NCBI GenBank assembly: GCA_000972765.1
Contig: CP011265.1
Location: 2,031,501-2,095,500 of the forward strand
Direction: 5' to 3'
DNA: 64,000 nucleotides
DNA from: Verrucomicrobia bacterium IMCC26134
GTDB taxonomy: Bacteria; Verrucomicrobiota; Verrucomicrobiia; Opitutales; Opitutaceae
The notes under the pieces were generated by a model, which saw only the letters and a list, made by a program, of their open reading frames with translations, searched no databases and was not told the origin of the DNA. Positions 18,085 through 26,581 of the stretch are shown here, in pieces; positions within the stretch are counted from its first letter, which is position 1, and every line of letters starts with the position of its first letter. Made by a program: the position numbers and the translations under genes.

Positions 18085-18132
18085 TTCATTGGTTCATCCG
18101 TCATTGGTCATTGGACATTCCTCTTTGGTCAT
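18085..18132 (+). repeat. TCATTGG-type short tandem repeat upstream of the helicase gene
   Basis: Degenerate copies of (G)TCATTGG and CATTC are strung together just before the helicase start. They resemble the copies inside the two Bat fusion genes at 11957-11983 and 14766-14792. Confidence 0.45.
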
Positions 18133-18145
18133 CAACGCTCCCCGC

Positions 18146-19564
18146 ATGTCCTTTTCCGCCCTCGGTCTCTCCGAACCGCTCCTCCGCGCCGTCGCCGCCT
18201 GGCACTACGAGGCGCCGACTCCCATCCAAACCTCCGCCATCCCCGCCATCCTGAGCGGCGTAGACGTTTGGGCTTCCGCGCAGACCGGCTCAGGTAAAAC
18301 CGCCGCCTTTGCGCTTCCCATTCTCCAACGCCTCAGCGCCGAACAACGTCCCGGCGGCCGCTTTGTGCGCGCCCTCATCCTGGCCCCCACCCGAGAGCTC
18401 GCCGCCCAGATCGGCGAGTCCATCCGCAAATACGCCCGTTACCTGCCCTCCCCGCTCAAGACTCTAGTCGTATACGGCGGTGTTTCCATCAATCCGCAAA
18501 TGATGGCGCTCGGCGGCGGCGCCGACATCCTTGTCGCCACACCAGGTCGCCTGCTCGATCTGATCGATCACAACGCTCTCTCCCTCTCGAATATCTCCAC
18601 CCTCGTGCTAGACGAGGCCGATCGCCTGCTCGATCTCGGCTTCAACGACGAACTCGCCCGCATCATCGCCCTTCTGCCCGCGCGTCGCCAGAGCCTTCTC
18701 TTCTCCGCAACCTTCCCGCCCGAGGTGCAGGCGCTAGCAACCGCCTTGCTACAAAATCCCGTGCGACTGGATGTTCCAACCGAGCCTGCCACCAAGCCCG
18801 AGATCCTCCAACGTGCCATCGAGGTTGATCCGCCGCGCCGCACCCAGCTTCTTCTACACCTCATCGCGGAAAACGCCTGGCTGAGCGTGCTCGTATTCGT
18901 CGCTACCAAATACTCCACCGAGCATGTCGCGGAAAAACTTCGTCGCGCCGGTATCGAGGCGGCCGCCCTGCACGGAGAACTAAGTCAGGGCGCACGCACC
19001 CAGGCGCTGTCCGACTTCAAGTCCGGCGCCGTCCGCGTGCTCGTTGCGACCGATCTCGCCGCGCGTGGTATCGACATCGTGCGCCTGCCCGTGGTGGTAA
19101 ACTACGACCTGCCACGCTCCGCCGTGGACTACACCCACCGCATAGGCCGCACCGGTCGCGCCGGCGTGTCAGGCGTTGCGATCAACTTCATCAGCGTCGG
19201 CACCCACGCCCATTTTTCTCAGATCGAAAACCTTCATTCCCTCGACCTGCCCCGCGAGCAGATTGAGGGCTTCGAGCCGGTCGAAACCGAGGCCCCCGTG
19301 TCACTTGTCGCACCTGATGGCGGCGGCATCAAAGGACACCGCAAGAGCAAGAAAGACAAACTTCGCGAAGCCGCCGCCCGCGCCGTTGGCACCACCGGCA
19401 TACCGTCCGACATCACTCAGCCGGCGGCCGCCCGCTCGACTTCCCGCCCGCCTGCGCCACTTTCACCTCCAGCACCACCGCCACGCAACGGTGCCACGCC
19501 GTCCAGACAATCAATGAACGATAAGGCGTCGCCCCCCCGTTCCGCCTGGCCACGGCTACGCTGA
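18146..19564 (+). CDS. DEAD-box ATP-dependent RNA helicase, RhlE-like
   Basis: A 472-residue helicase starting at ATG 18146 (MSFSALGLSEPLLRA); the frame is open to 18089 but that stretch is the short repeat. Motifs in order: the Q motif region (YEAPTPIQTSAIPAIL), Walker A in AQTGSGKT (K51), PTRELAAQI, TPGRLLDL, DEADRLLDLGF, SATFP, then domain 2 with VFVATK, ATDLAARGIDI and HRIGRTGRAG. A basic, Pro-rich tail of about 90 residues follows (HRKSKKDKLREAAAR) and may bind RNA. RhlE proteins act in ribosome assembly and mRNA turnover. The gene is convergent with rlmF. Confidence 0.93.
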   Translation: MSFSALGLSEPLLRAVAAWHYEAPTPIQTSAIPAILSGVDVWASAQTGSGKTAAFALPILQRLSAEQRPGGRFVRALILAPTRELAAQIGESIRKYARYLPSPLKTLVVYGGVSINPQMMALGGGADILVATPGRLLDLIDHNALSLSNISTLVLDEADRLLDLGFNDELARIIALLPARRQSLLFSATFPPEVQALATALLQNPVRLDVPTEPATKPEILQRAIEVDPPRRTQLLLHLIAENAWLSVLVFVATKYSTEHVAEKLRRAGIEAAALHGELSQGARTQALSDFKSGAVRVLVATDLAARGIDIVRLPVVVNYDLPRSAVDYTHRIGRTGRAGVSGVAINFISVGTHAHFSQIENLHSLDLPREQIEGFEPVETEAPVSLVAPDGGGIKGHRKSKKDKLREAAARAVGTTGIPSDITQPAAARSTSRPPAPLSPPAPPPRNGATPSRQSMNDKASPPRSAWPRLR

Positions 19565-19580
19565 TGTTTTTCGGTTGCGT

Positions 19581-19627
19581 GAATCTACTCCAAGCAGGGC
19601 ATTCGTGTGCGAATGCCGGGTAGATTC
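19581..19627. terminator. Two-tier hairpin between convergent helicase and rlmF genes
   Basis: An inner 8-base perfect stem, GGCATTCG (19598-19605) and CGAATGCC (19610-19617) around TGTG, sits inside an outer pair, GAATCTAC (19581-19588) and GTAGATTC (19620-19627). It lies between two genes that face each other, so it can serve both strands. No long T-run is present on either side. Confidence 0.5.
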
Positions 19628-19700
19628 TTGAGGCCAGTCTTGGTGTCGCGGACTTGGAGAATCGGCGAACTTAATTCGGAAGCGGCAGGAGCAACTGTGT

Positions 19701-20636
19701 CTAGATCGCAAAACGCCAGGCCACAATACGGCTGTGCTTTTGGCCATGCTTCATCGGGATTATACGCACCTCCATCGCTTGCGCACTGTGCAGCGCCCGC
19801 TCGATCGCGGGCAGACTGGCACGCTTCGACACCAGCGTCGTAAACCAGCGGCACTGCTCCGGCCGTTCTGCGCTCTGCGTAATCATGCGGCGCACAAAGG
19901 CCGCTTCGCCGCCTGGACACCAGAGTTCGTTGCTCTGTCCGCCAAAGTTAAGCACCGGATGTATGGTCGACCGCCCCTCTCCGAGGTTGCGCAGTTTACG
20001 CACCGTGCCGACTGCGGCTTCCGCCGCCGAGGCGTGAAAGGGCGGATTGCACACTGACACCGTGAACCGCTCCGTTTCGCGCACCACTCCCGCAAAAACA
20101 TACTCCGCCGACGGCTGGTGCCTGCACTCGATACGGTCTTTGAGCGACGGGTTGGCCGCCACGAGCTTCTTCGCCCACCCCACCGAATCAGCGTCAATAT
20201 CCGTGCCGACAAAGCGCCAGCCGTATTCGCCTACGCCTAGAATCGGATAGATGCAGTTGGCCCCCATGCCGATATCAAGCACCCGCACTTTCGCGTCCAC
20301 CTTGCGACCCGCCCTGCGATCCGTCTCCAGCATATCGGCAACGTGGTGCAGATAATCCACCCGGCCCGGAATCGGAGGGCACAAGGCTCCTGTCGGCAGG
20401 TCCCAAAAAACGAGGCCATAGTCGGCCATTAATAGCGCACGGTTCAGAGCGATTACAGCCGCCGGATCAAAAAAATCCACCGTTTCGCCCCCTTCAGGGT
20501 GCGCGATCACGAAGCGACTCAAGCCCGGATAAATCCCGGTCAAACGATGGAAATCGTAGCGCCCGTGATGACGATTGCGAAGATGCAGACCGACGTTGGT
20601 GGACGATGACGTTAAAGGCATCGCAGACAGATGCAC
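19701..20636 (-). CDS. rlmF: 23S rRNA (adenine(1618)-N(6))-methyltransferase RlmF
   Basis: A 311-residue methyltransferase. The SAM-binding motif I is LDIGMGANCIYPILG (from residue 120) and the catalytic NPPF is in VCNPPFHAS (197-200), as expected for N6-adenine methylation. The N-terminal LHLRNRHHGRYDFHRL and the closing MKHGQKHSRIVAWRF agree with RlmF. The enzyme modifies A1618 (E. coli numbering) of 23S rRNA. ATG at 20636 or 20621 could be used. The gene is monocistronic-looking, 64 bases downstream of an unknown gene on the same strand. Confidence 0.9.
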   Translation of the reverse strand: MHLSAMPLTSSSTNVGLHLRNRHHGRYDFHRLTGIYPGLSRFVIAHPEGGETVDFFDPAAVIALNRALLMADYGLVFWDLPTGALCPPIPGRVDYLHHVADMLETDRRAGRKVDAKVRVLDIGMGANCIYPILGVGEYGWRFVGTDIDADSVGWAKKLVAANPSLKDRIECRHQPSAEYVFAGVVRETERFTVSVCNPPFHASAAEAAVGTVRKLRNLGEGRSTIHPVLNFGGQSNELWCPGGEAAFVRRMITQSAERPEQCRWFTTLVSKRASLPAIERALHSAQAMEVRIIPMKHGQKHSRIVAWRFAI

Positions 20637-20700
20637 GACGCCCCGCGCCGCAGCAATCCCAAGCGCCGCGACAGGATCCCGCCACCATGAAAAGCCGTCT

Positions 20701-20985
20701 TCAGGCGGCGAAACCGAAGCGTAATTTCACCAACTCGGCATCGAGCGATAGCGATTCGCGCAGGAGCGTGGACGCGATACGTTCGGCGGCGTTCTTTAAC
20801 AACTTATCGAATTGGTGTCCGGTGAGCGCTACACTGTCGTGCCGTATCGCGACTATGCGTGTGCGGGAGACGAGCAGATGCATCAGGAAGTCCTCCACCT
20901 CCACCGGATCGTCGGTGTAATGAGTGAAGACGCGGACATTGTGCTGCGGTTGCACAATGTAATCGATTGAGAATTTAGAGAGCAT
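20701..20985 (-). CDS. Unknown 94-residue protein
   Basis: The start is taken at ATG 20985 (MLSKFSIDYIVQPQHN); a longer frame to 21117 would overlap the next gene. No family was recognised. The sequence is mixed alpha/beta in character (VRVFTHYTDDPVEVEDFLMHLL, then LLKNAAERIASTLLRE) with no signal peptide or membrane segment, so it is likely cytoplasmic. It lies 43 bases downstream of the 251-residue gene on the same strand and the two are probably co-transcribed, so a functional link is likely but unproven. Confidence 0.7.
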   Translation of the reverse strand: MLSKFSIDYIVQPQHNVRVFTHYTDDPVEVEDFLMHLLVSRTRIVAIRHDSVALTGHQFDKLLKNAAERIASTLLRESLSLDAELVKLRFGFAA

Positions 20986-21028
20986 GGGAGTTACAGGTTG
21001 AGGGTTGCGGTTACTGGGTTCGTTACAT

Positions 21029-21784
21029 TCACCGGCTCGCGGTTGATAACGCCGGAGGCGCCACGAAACAGGCCCTAGCCAGCGCAAAAAGCTGCGAGTC
21101 GGTAAGGTGATGTTCATCGACCACTCGTGTGGCCACGATGCGTCCGGCGATGGCCGCGGAGTGCCGTTTTAACCAGGACACAAACTGCTCCATTTCGTTG
21201 CTCATGCCTTTGCCGTTACCAAAAACAACGATACGTCCCGCTCCTTGTAACGCGTCCGCTATCGGCTTGAAAAACGTATTGGGATCGGGCCGCTCCTTCC
21301 CGCGGGAAAAATCCTTGGAATTGTGCTCGTGTCGGAAGTAGTCGTCCGGATCAGGAGGGGCGATCAACTGTGTTACGACGGTGGTGCCCACCGAATGAAA
21401 CACGCGCGCCTCACGGTGGTCGATCACTACCAGCCAGTCACCATCCCCCGCACCGGCCGCAGGCAAGGGCTTAGCCGAACGCGCCAAAAAATCCCTGATC
21501 TGGCGCAGCTGATCTAGTTCAACCAATTCATCGGCCAGCGCCAGATGCAGCAGCAGGGTCTGTCCGTTGCGCAACACCATGAGGTCGCCATTAGCACGCT
21601 CGGCGACAGGGGCGAACTGGCGAAAGAAGACGCGAACCTCATTCCAAGTGAGGGAAGATGCAGGCGAATCTCCATTGATCGCCTCGTAGGTTTTAAGTGC
21701 GGATCCGGTGAGGGCGGCGGGAGCATTCATGGCCGAGGGGGGGATTAGTTGTGCGAGGTCGGACGGGTTGCCCAACTTGAACAC
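21029..21784 (-). CDS. Unknown protein, possibly release-factor-like (baeRF/host-attachment type)
   Basis: A 251-residue protein; ATG at 21730 (MNAPAALTG) is an alternative start. The stretch DWLVVIDHREARVFHSVG followed by YFRHEHNSKDFSRGKERPD, then RIVVFGNGKGMSNEMEQF and the closing QLFALARACFVAP, recalls the bacterial relatives of eRF1/Dom34 and host-attachment proteins, where a strand with DHREARVF begins the central domain. The N-terminal 90 residues (LTWNEVRVFFRQFAPVAER) are helical. I cannot see a GGQ loop. The assignment is by resemblance only and needs structure comparison. It forms a pair with the 94-residue gene downstream. Confidence 0.6.
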   Translation of the reverse strand: MFKLGNPSDLAQLIPPSAMNAPAALTGSALKTYEAINGDSPASSLTWNEVRVFFRQFAPVAERANGDLMVLRNGQTLLLHLALADELVELDQLRQIRDFLARSAKPLPAAGAGDGDWLVVIDHREARVFHSVGTTVVTQLIAPPDPDDYFRHEHNSKDFSRGKERPDPNTFFKPIADALQGAGRIVVFGNGKGMSNEMEQFVSWLKRHSAAIAGRIVATRVVDEHHLTDSQLFALARACFVAPPALSTASR

Positions 21785-22260
21785 GGTCGGAGCATACCAG
21801 AAACCCCCAAGCTGGTCTGCGCGTCTTTTGCTCTAATACACCGCATCCGCTACGATACGCCGTGGATTACATCGTGCCCCCGGCGGGTTGTTTACCGGCG
21901 AAGGGAAACGCGCGGCGCATACGCGCTCAGCAAAATAAGCTGATCCAGCTTACTACGAAGCTTTCGATGCCGGCTTCCCAGAAGAGGGATCTGCAACCGC
22001 CTCGGAAGTCCCTTTCGCCTTGGGCAACGTGGTGGAGGATTTACGCGTGTGGGGCAGCGGGTGCTTGTTGTTAAAATAACGCTCGCTGGCCTTCAGATCT
22101 CTCTTGGTTGGTAAATACTTTGCGCCCATATCGGTAAAAGCGGCGCGAATACGGCGCGCGGGCAATCAGATTCGCGTTAGGCCCGCTCTCGTCATTTACG
22201 TGAATTACGGCTCGCTCGCTTCGTTCCAGTCTTCGACGCTGTAAAAATCCTACCAATACC
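21785..22260. other. 476-base region without a confident gene
   Basis: This stretch lies upstream of the minus-strand unknown pair and of the plus-strand 84-residue gene, so it should carry at least two divergent promoters. It holds a small inverted repeat, AAGCTG...CAGCTT, near 21938-21952, and one weak small reading frame on the minus strand, listed separately. No tRNA, small RNA or mobile element was recognised. Confidence 0.5.
21953..22129 (-). CDS. Possible small basic protein (58 residues)
   Basis: A minus-strand frame starting at ATG 22129 (MGAKYLPTKRDLKASERYF) and ending at 21953, rich in Lys, Ser, Thr and Pro. The frame extends to 22165 with an earlier start. It has no recognised family and could be chance. 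It is listed because its composition resembles short nucleic-acid-binding or disordered proteins and because it occupies an otherwise empty stretch. Confidence 0.3.
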   Translation of the reverse strand: MGAKYLPTKRDLKASERYFNNKHPLPHTRKSSTTLPKAKGTSEAVADPSSGKPASKAS

Positions 22261-22515
22261 ATGTCCACCACACCCAATCTGCGCACCCTAGCTGAATTCT
22301 ACATTCGCGGCCTCACCGAGGGCGCGATCAACGCCTCCGACGTCATCAAATGGGCTGACGAAGTCATCATCGCGGCCCCGAAAACCGAAGACTGGATGAT
22401 CGAAATCTCCACATGCGGCGAAGACGACCGCATGGCCGTCCTGCATCACCTCCATGCCGTGCAAGGCACCTTAGACGAGGCCGCCCTCGCCACCTTGCTG
22501 GAATCGAGGAAATGA
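22261..22515 (+). CDS. Unknown 84-residue cytoplasmic protein
   Basis: Starts at ATG 22261 and encodes a mostly helical acidic protein (TLAEFYIRGLTEGAINASDV, WADEVIIAAPKTEDWMIEIS, AALATLLESRK). There is no signal peptide. I do not recognise the family. Its pattern of a helix, a short strand with WMIEIS and a closing helix resembles small bacterial accessory proteins of unknown role. It stands alone, 122 bases before the first glycosyltransferase of the polysaccharide cluster. Confidence 0.65.
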   Translation: MSTTPNLRTLAEFYIRGLTEGAINASDVIKWADEVIIAAPKTEDWMIEISTCGEDDRMAVLHHLHAVQGTLDEAALATLLESRK

Positions 22516-22637
22516 TATCAGGCGGGTTGCGTAAACCCCGCAGCAGTCCTGCACCACTTCCGCAAAAATTCAAGTATCTCATTCGCCCGGGAACATAGCG
22601 GATGGATACGCACTAGTGCATTAATCACCCTAGGGCC

Positions 22638-24137
22638 ATGCTTCCGCGTCTGCCAGGTTACATAAAAACCAACGGCGTAATTTCAGTAAACGGCCGATTA
22701 CCGAAAAAGCACCATGATGCTGTGTCGGTTGTTCTCAGCATAGGGCGACGGCGTCTCGTAACGGAGCCGTCTCCCAAGGGTGCTTACGATTTTTTATTTA
22801 CCAGTCGAAGACGAATCCTCTGGGCACGGATATCGAGCGTCAACGCTACGGGAAAAACTCGTAGCTTGCGCCAGATTCTGATCGTGCATCGTCCCGGCCC
22901 GCCCTCCTATTTAGCCAAGGCTGATTCGACGCCGAATGCGCTCAATGCCCTGTCGGCAGTGTTCGACTTATCGCACTATCTGGCGCAACTCCCCGCCGCC
23001 AGTCGTCGTTCCGCCAAGGCAGCTCCGATTCAACACTACCTCGATACCGGACGCACACTCGGTTGCTCGCCGCACCCTTGGTTCGACGCCGCTTGGTATG
23101 CGAGCCGATATCCCGAAGTGATCGCAGGAGGCCGGGATCCCTTGATCCATTATGCCACCCACGGGTGGACCTTGGATTACCACCCCCACCCCGGCTTTGA
23201 TAACAACCACTACCTTGCAAACCACCCCGAGCTCATGCTCTCCGGTCCTTGCCCGCTTACGCACTGGAGCATGAGCACAGTCAAGTTTGCCCATCGCTCG
23301 GTGAGATCGGTCGCTGAGGATGCGCCGGGATATTATAGGGGAAACCGGCCCTACACCCACACCTCGCCTGCACTGATGCGTGCGCGTCGTGATGATTACC
23401 TACGGCTGCGAAAAGTGAAAAACCGAATCGCATTCTGCACCTCCATCATCGGGGACTACGACACGCTTCGCCTACCCGAGCATCTTTCGCCTGAAGTGGA
23501 TTACCACCTCTTCACGGACCAACCACTGCACGGCTACGGTGTCTTTAATGTGCATCAGATTCAACCACACCACGCCTACGATAAGACTCGAAGCGCCCGC
23601 TACCTAAAACTACACCTCTACACCCTTTTACCCGACTACGATGTGATCATTTACGCCGATGCCAATGTCATGGTCAAAGGCAACCTCGCCGTCATCGCAT
23701 GTAACTTCGCTGGGACCGAAGCGCCGGTTGCGTTCGTGCCCCACCCCGCACGTAAGTGCCTATACGAGGAGGCTGTGGCTTGTTTCGCGGCCCAAAGGGA
23801 TACAGCGGAGCGAATCGTCCCGCAAATGTCAGCATACCGCCGTGACGCCTTTCCTTCAGACCAAGGCCTAATTGAGGGCAACTTGTTTGCGCTGCGCCCA
23901 AACCAGCCCGCAGCGACGCGTTTTTTTTCCGCTTGGTGGGAAGAACTCGAGAAGGGCAGCCGTCGCGACCAACTGAGCGCAAACTACGTGATATGGAAAC
24001 AGTGCCTGCAGCACGTCGCCTTGCTCGGACCGGGCTTAAATACGAGAAACCATCCCTCCTTTGCCCTGCTACCCCATGGCACCCACGATGCGCCGGCCTT
24101 TGCCGGACTCACGCAGCAAACCTCAATCGCCACGTAG
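22638..24137 (+). CDS. Glycosyltransferase with DUF616 (TOD1/MUCI70-like) domain
   Basis: A 499-residue protein. Three parts are visible. Residues about 25-90 are a beta-rich unit with FTSRRRILWARISS, also found in the gene that faces it. Residues about 110-215 carry repeats of the pattern FDxxxY...P...PLxHYxxxG...PHPxFD (HPWFDAAWYASRYPEV, HPGFDNNHYLANHPEL), common in bacterial polysaccharide transferases. Residues about 255-495 form the DUF616 domain: IAFCTSIIGDYDTLRLPEH, DYHLFTDQP, DVIIYADANVMVKGN and FPSDQGLIEGNLFALR, with the acidic DAN in the position of a DxD motif. It probably adds a sugar to a cell-surface glycan. The 3' end overlaps the convergent gene by 15 bases. Confidence 0.75.
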   Translation: MLPRLPGYIKTNGVISVNGRLPKKHHDAVSVVLSIGRRRLVTEPSPKGAYDFLFTSRRRILWARISSVNATGKTRSLRQILIVHRPGPPSYLAKADSTPNALNALSAVFDLSHYLAQLPAASRRSAKAAPIQHYLDTGRTLGCSPHPWFDAAWYASRYPEVIAGGRDPLIHYATHGWTLDYHPHPGFDNNHYLANHPELMLSGPCPLTHWSMSTVKFAHRSVRSVAEDAPGYYRGNRPYTHTSPALMRARRDDYLRLRKVKNRIAFCTSIIGDYDTLRLPEHLSPEVDYHLFTDQPLHGYGVFNVHQIQPHHAYDKTRSARYLKLHLYTLLPDYDVIIYADANVMVKGNLAVIACNFAGTEAPVAFVPHPARKCLYEEAVACFAAQRDTAERIVPQMSAYRRDAFPSDQGLIEGNLFALRPNQPAATRFFSAWWEELEKGSRRDQLSANYVIWKQCLQHVALLGPGLNTRNHPSFALLPHGTHDAPAFAGLTQQTSIAT

Positions 24138-25523
24138 AGCCTCCCCCAATGCGGCCTCCACCGCCGCCGCGCTCCGCGCCGAGCTCCGCCCCTTGATTTG
24201 CGCGTAGCCGGCCAGCCTCACCGCTTCGGCATGCGAGGTTTCATCGAGTAATTTCTCCACCGCCTCCGCGATCGCCGCCGGATCAGGTTCCGCCAGAACG
24301 ATACAACCGGGGGAGTAGACCGCTTGGTTTTGCGCTCCTGCGAGTTCCACCACCGGCAAACCACAAGCCATCATCTCGTGCGGCACCAGTGAATGGTTGG
24401 TCGCTGAAAAGACCACGCCCACGTCACAGCGTCGGTATAGTTCACCCAACTCGGCCGGAGACAAAACGCCGTGCTCTTCAAAGGGGAAAGGAAGCCGCGG
24501 AGAGCAGTGCGTTTGACCGAAGAGATGAACGGTAAAATCGGAGCGGCGAAGGGCCAGAATCTTAAAAGCACATAATCCAAGTGAAACCGCGCGCCGACAA
24601 GTGGTGGCGCGGGCGTAAAAGGAGATATGCCTGCGCGGTCGGATGACTTTCGCCGTATACTTCGACGACGTCATCGGTGCAAAATAAGCCGCTGGATCAT
24701 GCGGCAGGTCATAGGAGCGAACCGGACGCGGCGACGCTCCGGCCAACCGCCCATGCAACCAGGCTCCGGCAGTGATCAGCTTGAACCCGAACCCGTAGGT
24801 TTTTTCGCTCGTCAGCGCATACGCTCCCGCCGGATAAAAAAGGGGCTCATAGTCCTGAACCAAATACGCCTTTGCGGATACCCCTCCGACGCCGCGGACA
24901 TAGTAGGCCGAGGTATCGTTGCTCGCGATCACAAGATCACCTTCAATCCGGGCAACGTCAGCCGTTGCAAGCACTCGGAAATCCGCATCCAGAGGCGTGA
25001 AGTGTTTTCCCACATACTCGCGCAGGTTTTCATGTCGCGTCCTGCCCATGATCCAAAAGACGTGCCGGTGCCCGTGCGCCTCCATTTCATGCGCAATTCG
25101 GAATATCGCGGACAACCCGCCCGCTCCCGCATCGATATCGGGGATTATCCAATTGATATGCCAGGGGCGGTCACCGGCGGGCGGAGACCGCTGCGCAGTG
25201 ACCTCGGGTATCTGGAGGTGCTCGAGCGCCACCATCTGTTCCTCGAGATTAGTCGTCCGAGCAGGCCCTTTTCTACCCAAATTAACACATAGAAAACCAC
25301 ATAAAAGAGTCCTCCCTGCATTCGGACTAAGGGCATATACAGTCGCCCACAGAACTCGCCTGCTGCTCGTGAATTCAAACTTATAACCCCCATCGAAACG
25401 AAACACTCCGGCCACCGTGCGGCGTCCCGCCACAAGCTCCAAAGCCGTCGTATCAGCAAGGAGCCCGAGAGGGATTTTGCCGGTGATCTTTATACCCCCG
25501 CTGAACAGTTTGATCAGTTTCAT
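24123..25523 (-). CDS. Glycosyltransferase family 4-type (WsaF-like)
   Basis: The start is placed at ATG 25523 (MKLIKLFSGGIKITGKIP); the frame extends 16 codons further to 25571. Residues about 1-90 carry the same beta-rich unit as the convergent gene (FTSSRRVLWATVYAL). The rest is a GT-B transferase: INWIIPDIDAGAGGLSAIFR at the start of the N-terminal Rossmann domain, then AYLVQDYEPLFYPAG, and a C-terminal domain with LFGQTH and VVFSATNHSLVPHEMMACGLPVVEL. This resembles WsaF-type rhamnosyltransferases. The sugar is not determined. It is divergent from the exporter genes, with which it shares a 284-base upstream region. Confidence 0.78.
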   Translation of the reverse strand: MKLIKLFSGGIKITGKIPLGLLADTTALELVAGRRTVAGVFRFDGGYKFEFTSSRRVLWATVYALSPNAGRTLLCGFLCVNLGRKGPARTTNLEEQMVALEHLQIPEVTAQRSPPAGDRPWHINWIIPDIDAGAGGLSAIFRIAHEMEAHGHRHVFWIMGRTRHENLREYVGKHFTPLDADFRVLATADVARIEGDLVIASNDTSAYYVRGVGGVSAKAYLVQDYEPLFYPAGAYALTSEKTYGFGFKLITAGAWLHGRLAGASPRPVRSYDLPHDPAAYFAPMTSSKYTAKVIRPRRHISFYARATTCRRAVSLGLCAFKILALRRSDFTVHLFGQTHCSPRLPFPFEEHGVLSPAELGELYRRCDVGVVFSATNHSLVPHEMMACGLPVVELAGAQNQAVYSPGCIVLAEPDPAAIAEAVEKLLDETSHAEAVRLAGYAQIKGRSSARSAAAVEAALGEALRGD

Positions 25524-25734
25524 ACCCTTGTTTTTAAGCGGGTAAAAGGCCGCGCGAGAAAAACCAGCCATACACTCGCCGGTGCCGTCCCATCGTTACA
25601 CAGGCTATTCCCATCAAGGGAAGGAAGTCTATACGACTGCATGCGCAAGGGTTTTGAACAGCGAGCCAACGCGAAAGAGGACCGAAGTAATTTTAGGACT
25701 AAGGTATTCGACCCGCTTACCGTTTGCGTCCGGG

Positions 25735-25762
25735 TTTACACTGCTATGCTGTTGGATATGGT
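25735..25762 (+). promoter_or_regulatory. Possible sigma-70 promoter for the exporter operon
   Basis: TTTACA (25735-25740) and TATGGT (25757-25762) with a 16-base spacer lie 46 bases before the Wzm start. The -10 box is weak. This is the best match in the divergent gap 25572-25807, which otherwise shows no gene. Confidence 0.25.
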
Positions 25763-25807
25763 AATTCCACCCACACTATCATCTCATCATCGGCCCAACC
25801 GACTTCC

Positions 25808-26581
25808 ATGAGAGATCTCCTGCGTTACAAGGACATCATTTTCTACCGCACCCTTGCAGGCTTGAAGTCTGAGGCGCGTAAAAACTACCTCGGTTATATC
25901 TGGTTCATCCTTGAGCCGTTACTGAGCACAGGCGTGCTCTACTTTGCCATGTCGCATTTGACCGGCCACCGCGGGGCTGCGCCTATTTTCGAAATCCTGA
26001 TAGGCATGCTATCTTGGCAGTGGTTTGAAGGCGCTGTCATGCTAAGCTCTTCGTCCATCGGTTCTAAATTCCATGTCCACCAACAGGTGCCGCTCCCAAA
26101 GTATCTTTTTCCCTTGGTCGATATCGGCACCCACACGATCCGATTCGCCTTTGCTTTTGGTTTGGTCCTCTTGATCTGTGAGCTTTTTGGCTACGGGGTT
26201 TTCGGCACTGCAATGCTGTGGCTGCCACTCGTGCTGCTACTTCAGCTCGCCTTCATCATCGGCCTTTCGCTCGTCGTTTCCATCGCCGTCACGCTGATGT
26301 CCGATTTGCGCATGTTGCTGCAATCGCTCTTCCGCCTGCTGTTCTTTGTATCGGGTATATTTTTCGGGGCCGAGCGCGTGCCCGCCAGTTTACTGCCTTG
26401 GTTTCACGCCAACCCGCTCTCGGTGTTCATCGAGTCCTACCGCGCCATCATCATTGAAGGCCACTCGCCCGATCTTGGCCTGATCACCGGAACACTTCCG
26501 CTCATCGGCCTGCTGCTTTTCGCAGGTTGCCTGGTCCAGAGCCATTTCGACAAACGACTGCTCAAACTCACCAATGTCTGA
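25808..26581 (+). CDS. wzm: Polysaccharide ABC exporter permease (Wzm-like)
   Basis: A 257-residue membrane protein starting at ATG 25808 (MRDLLRYKDIIFYRTL); a frame extension to 25724 lacks family character. About six membrane helices are visible (YIWFILEPLLSTGVLYFAM, FAFAFGLVLLICELF, LWLPLVLLLQLAFIIGLSLV, LLFFVSGIFFGAE, ITGTLPLIGLLLFAGCLV). The N-terminal amphipathic DLLRYKD and the YLGYIWFILEPLL element are typical of ABC-2 exporters for O-antigen-type or teichoic-acid-type glycans. It overlaps the ATPase gene by 8 bases, so subunits are made together. Confidence 0.88.
   Translation: MRDLLRYKDIIFYRTLAGLKSEARKNYLGYIWFILEPLLSTGVLYFAMSHLTGHRGAAPIFEILIGMLSWQWFEGAVMLSSSSIGSKFHVHQQVPLPKYLFPLVDIGTHTIRFAFAFGLVLLICELFGYGVFGTAMLWLPLVLLLQLAFIIGLSLVVSIAVTLMSDLRMLLQSLFRLLFFVSGIFFGAERVPASLLPWFHANPLSVFIESYRAIIIEGHSPDLGLITGTLPLIGLLLFAGCLVQSHFDKRLLKLTNV

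Noticed and set aside
17829-18254. 141-codon frame overlapping the Cys-cluster gene and helicase start
   Set aside because: The frame is Pro/Ser/Ala-rich, and both overlapped genes have strong family motifs.
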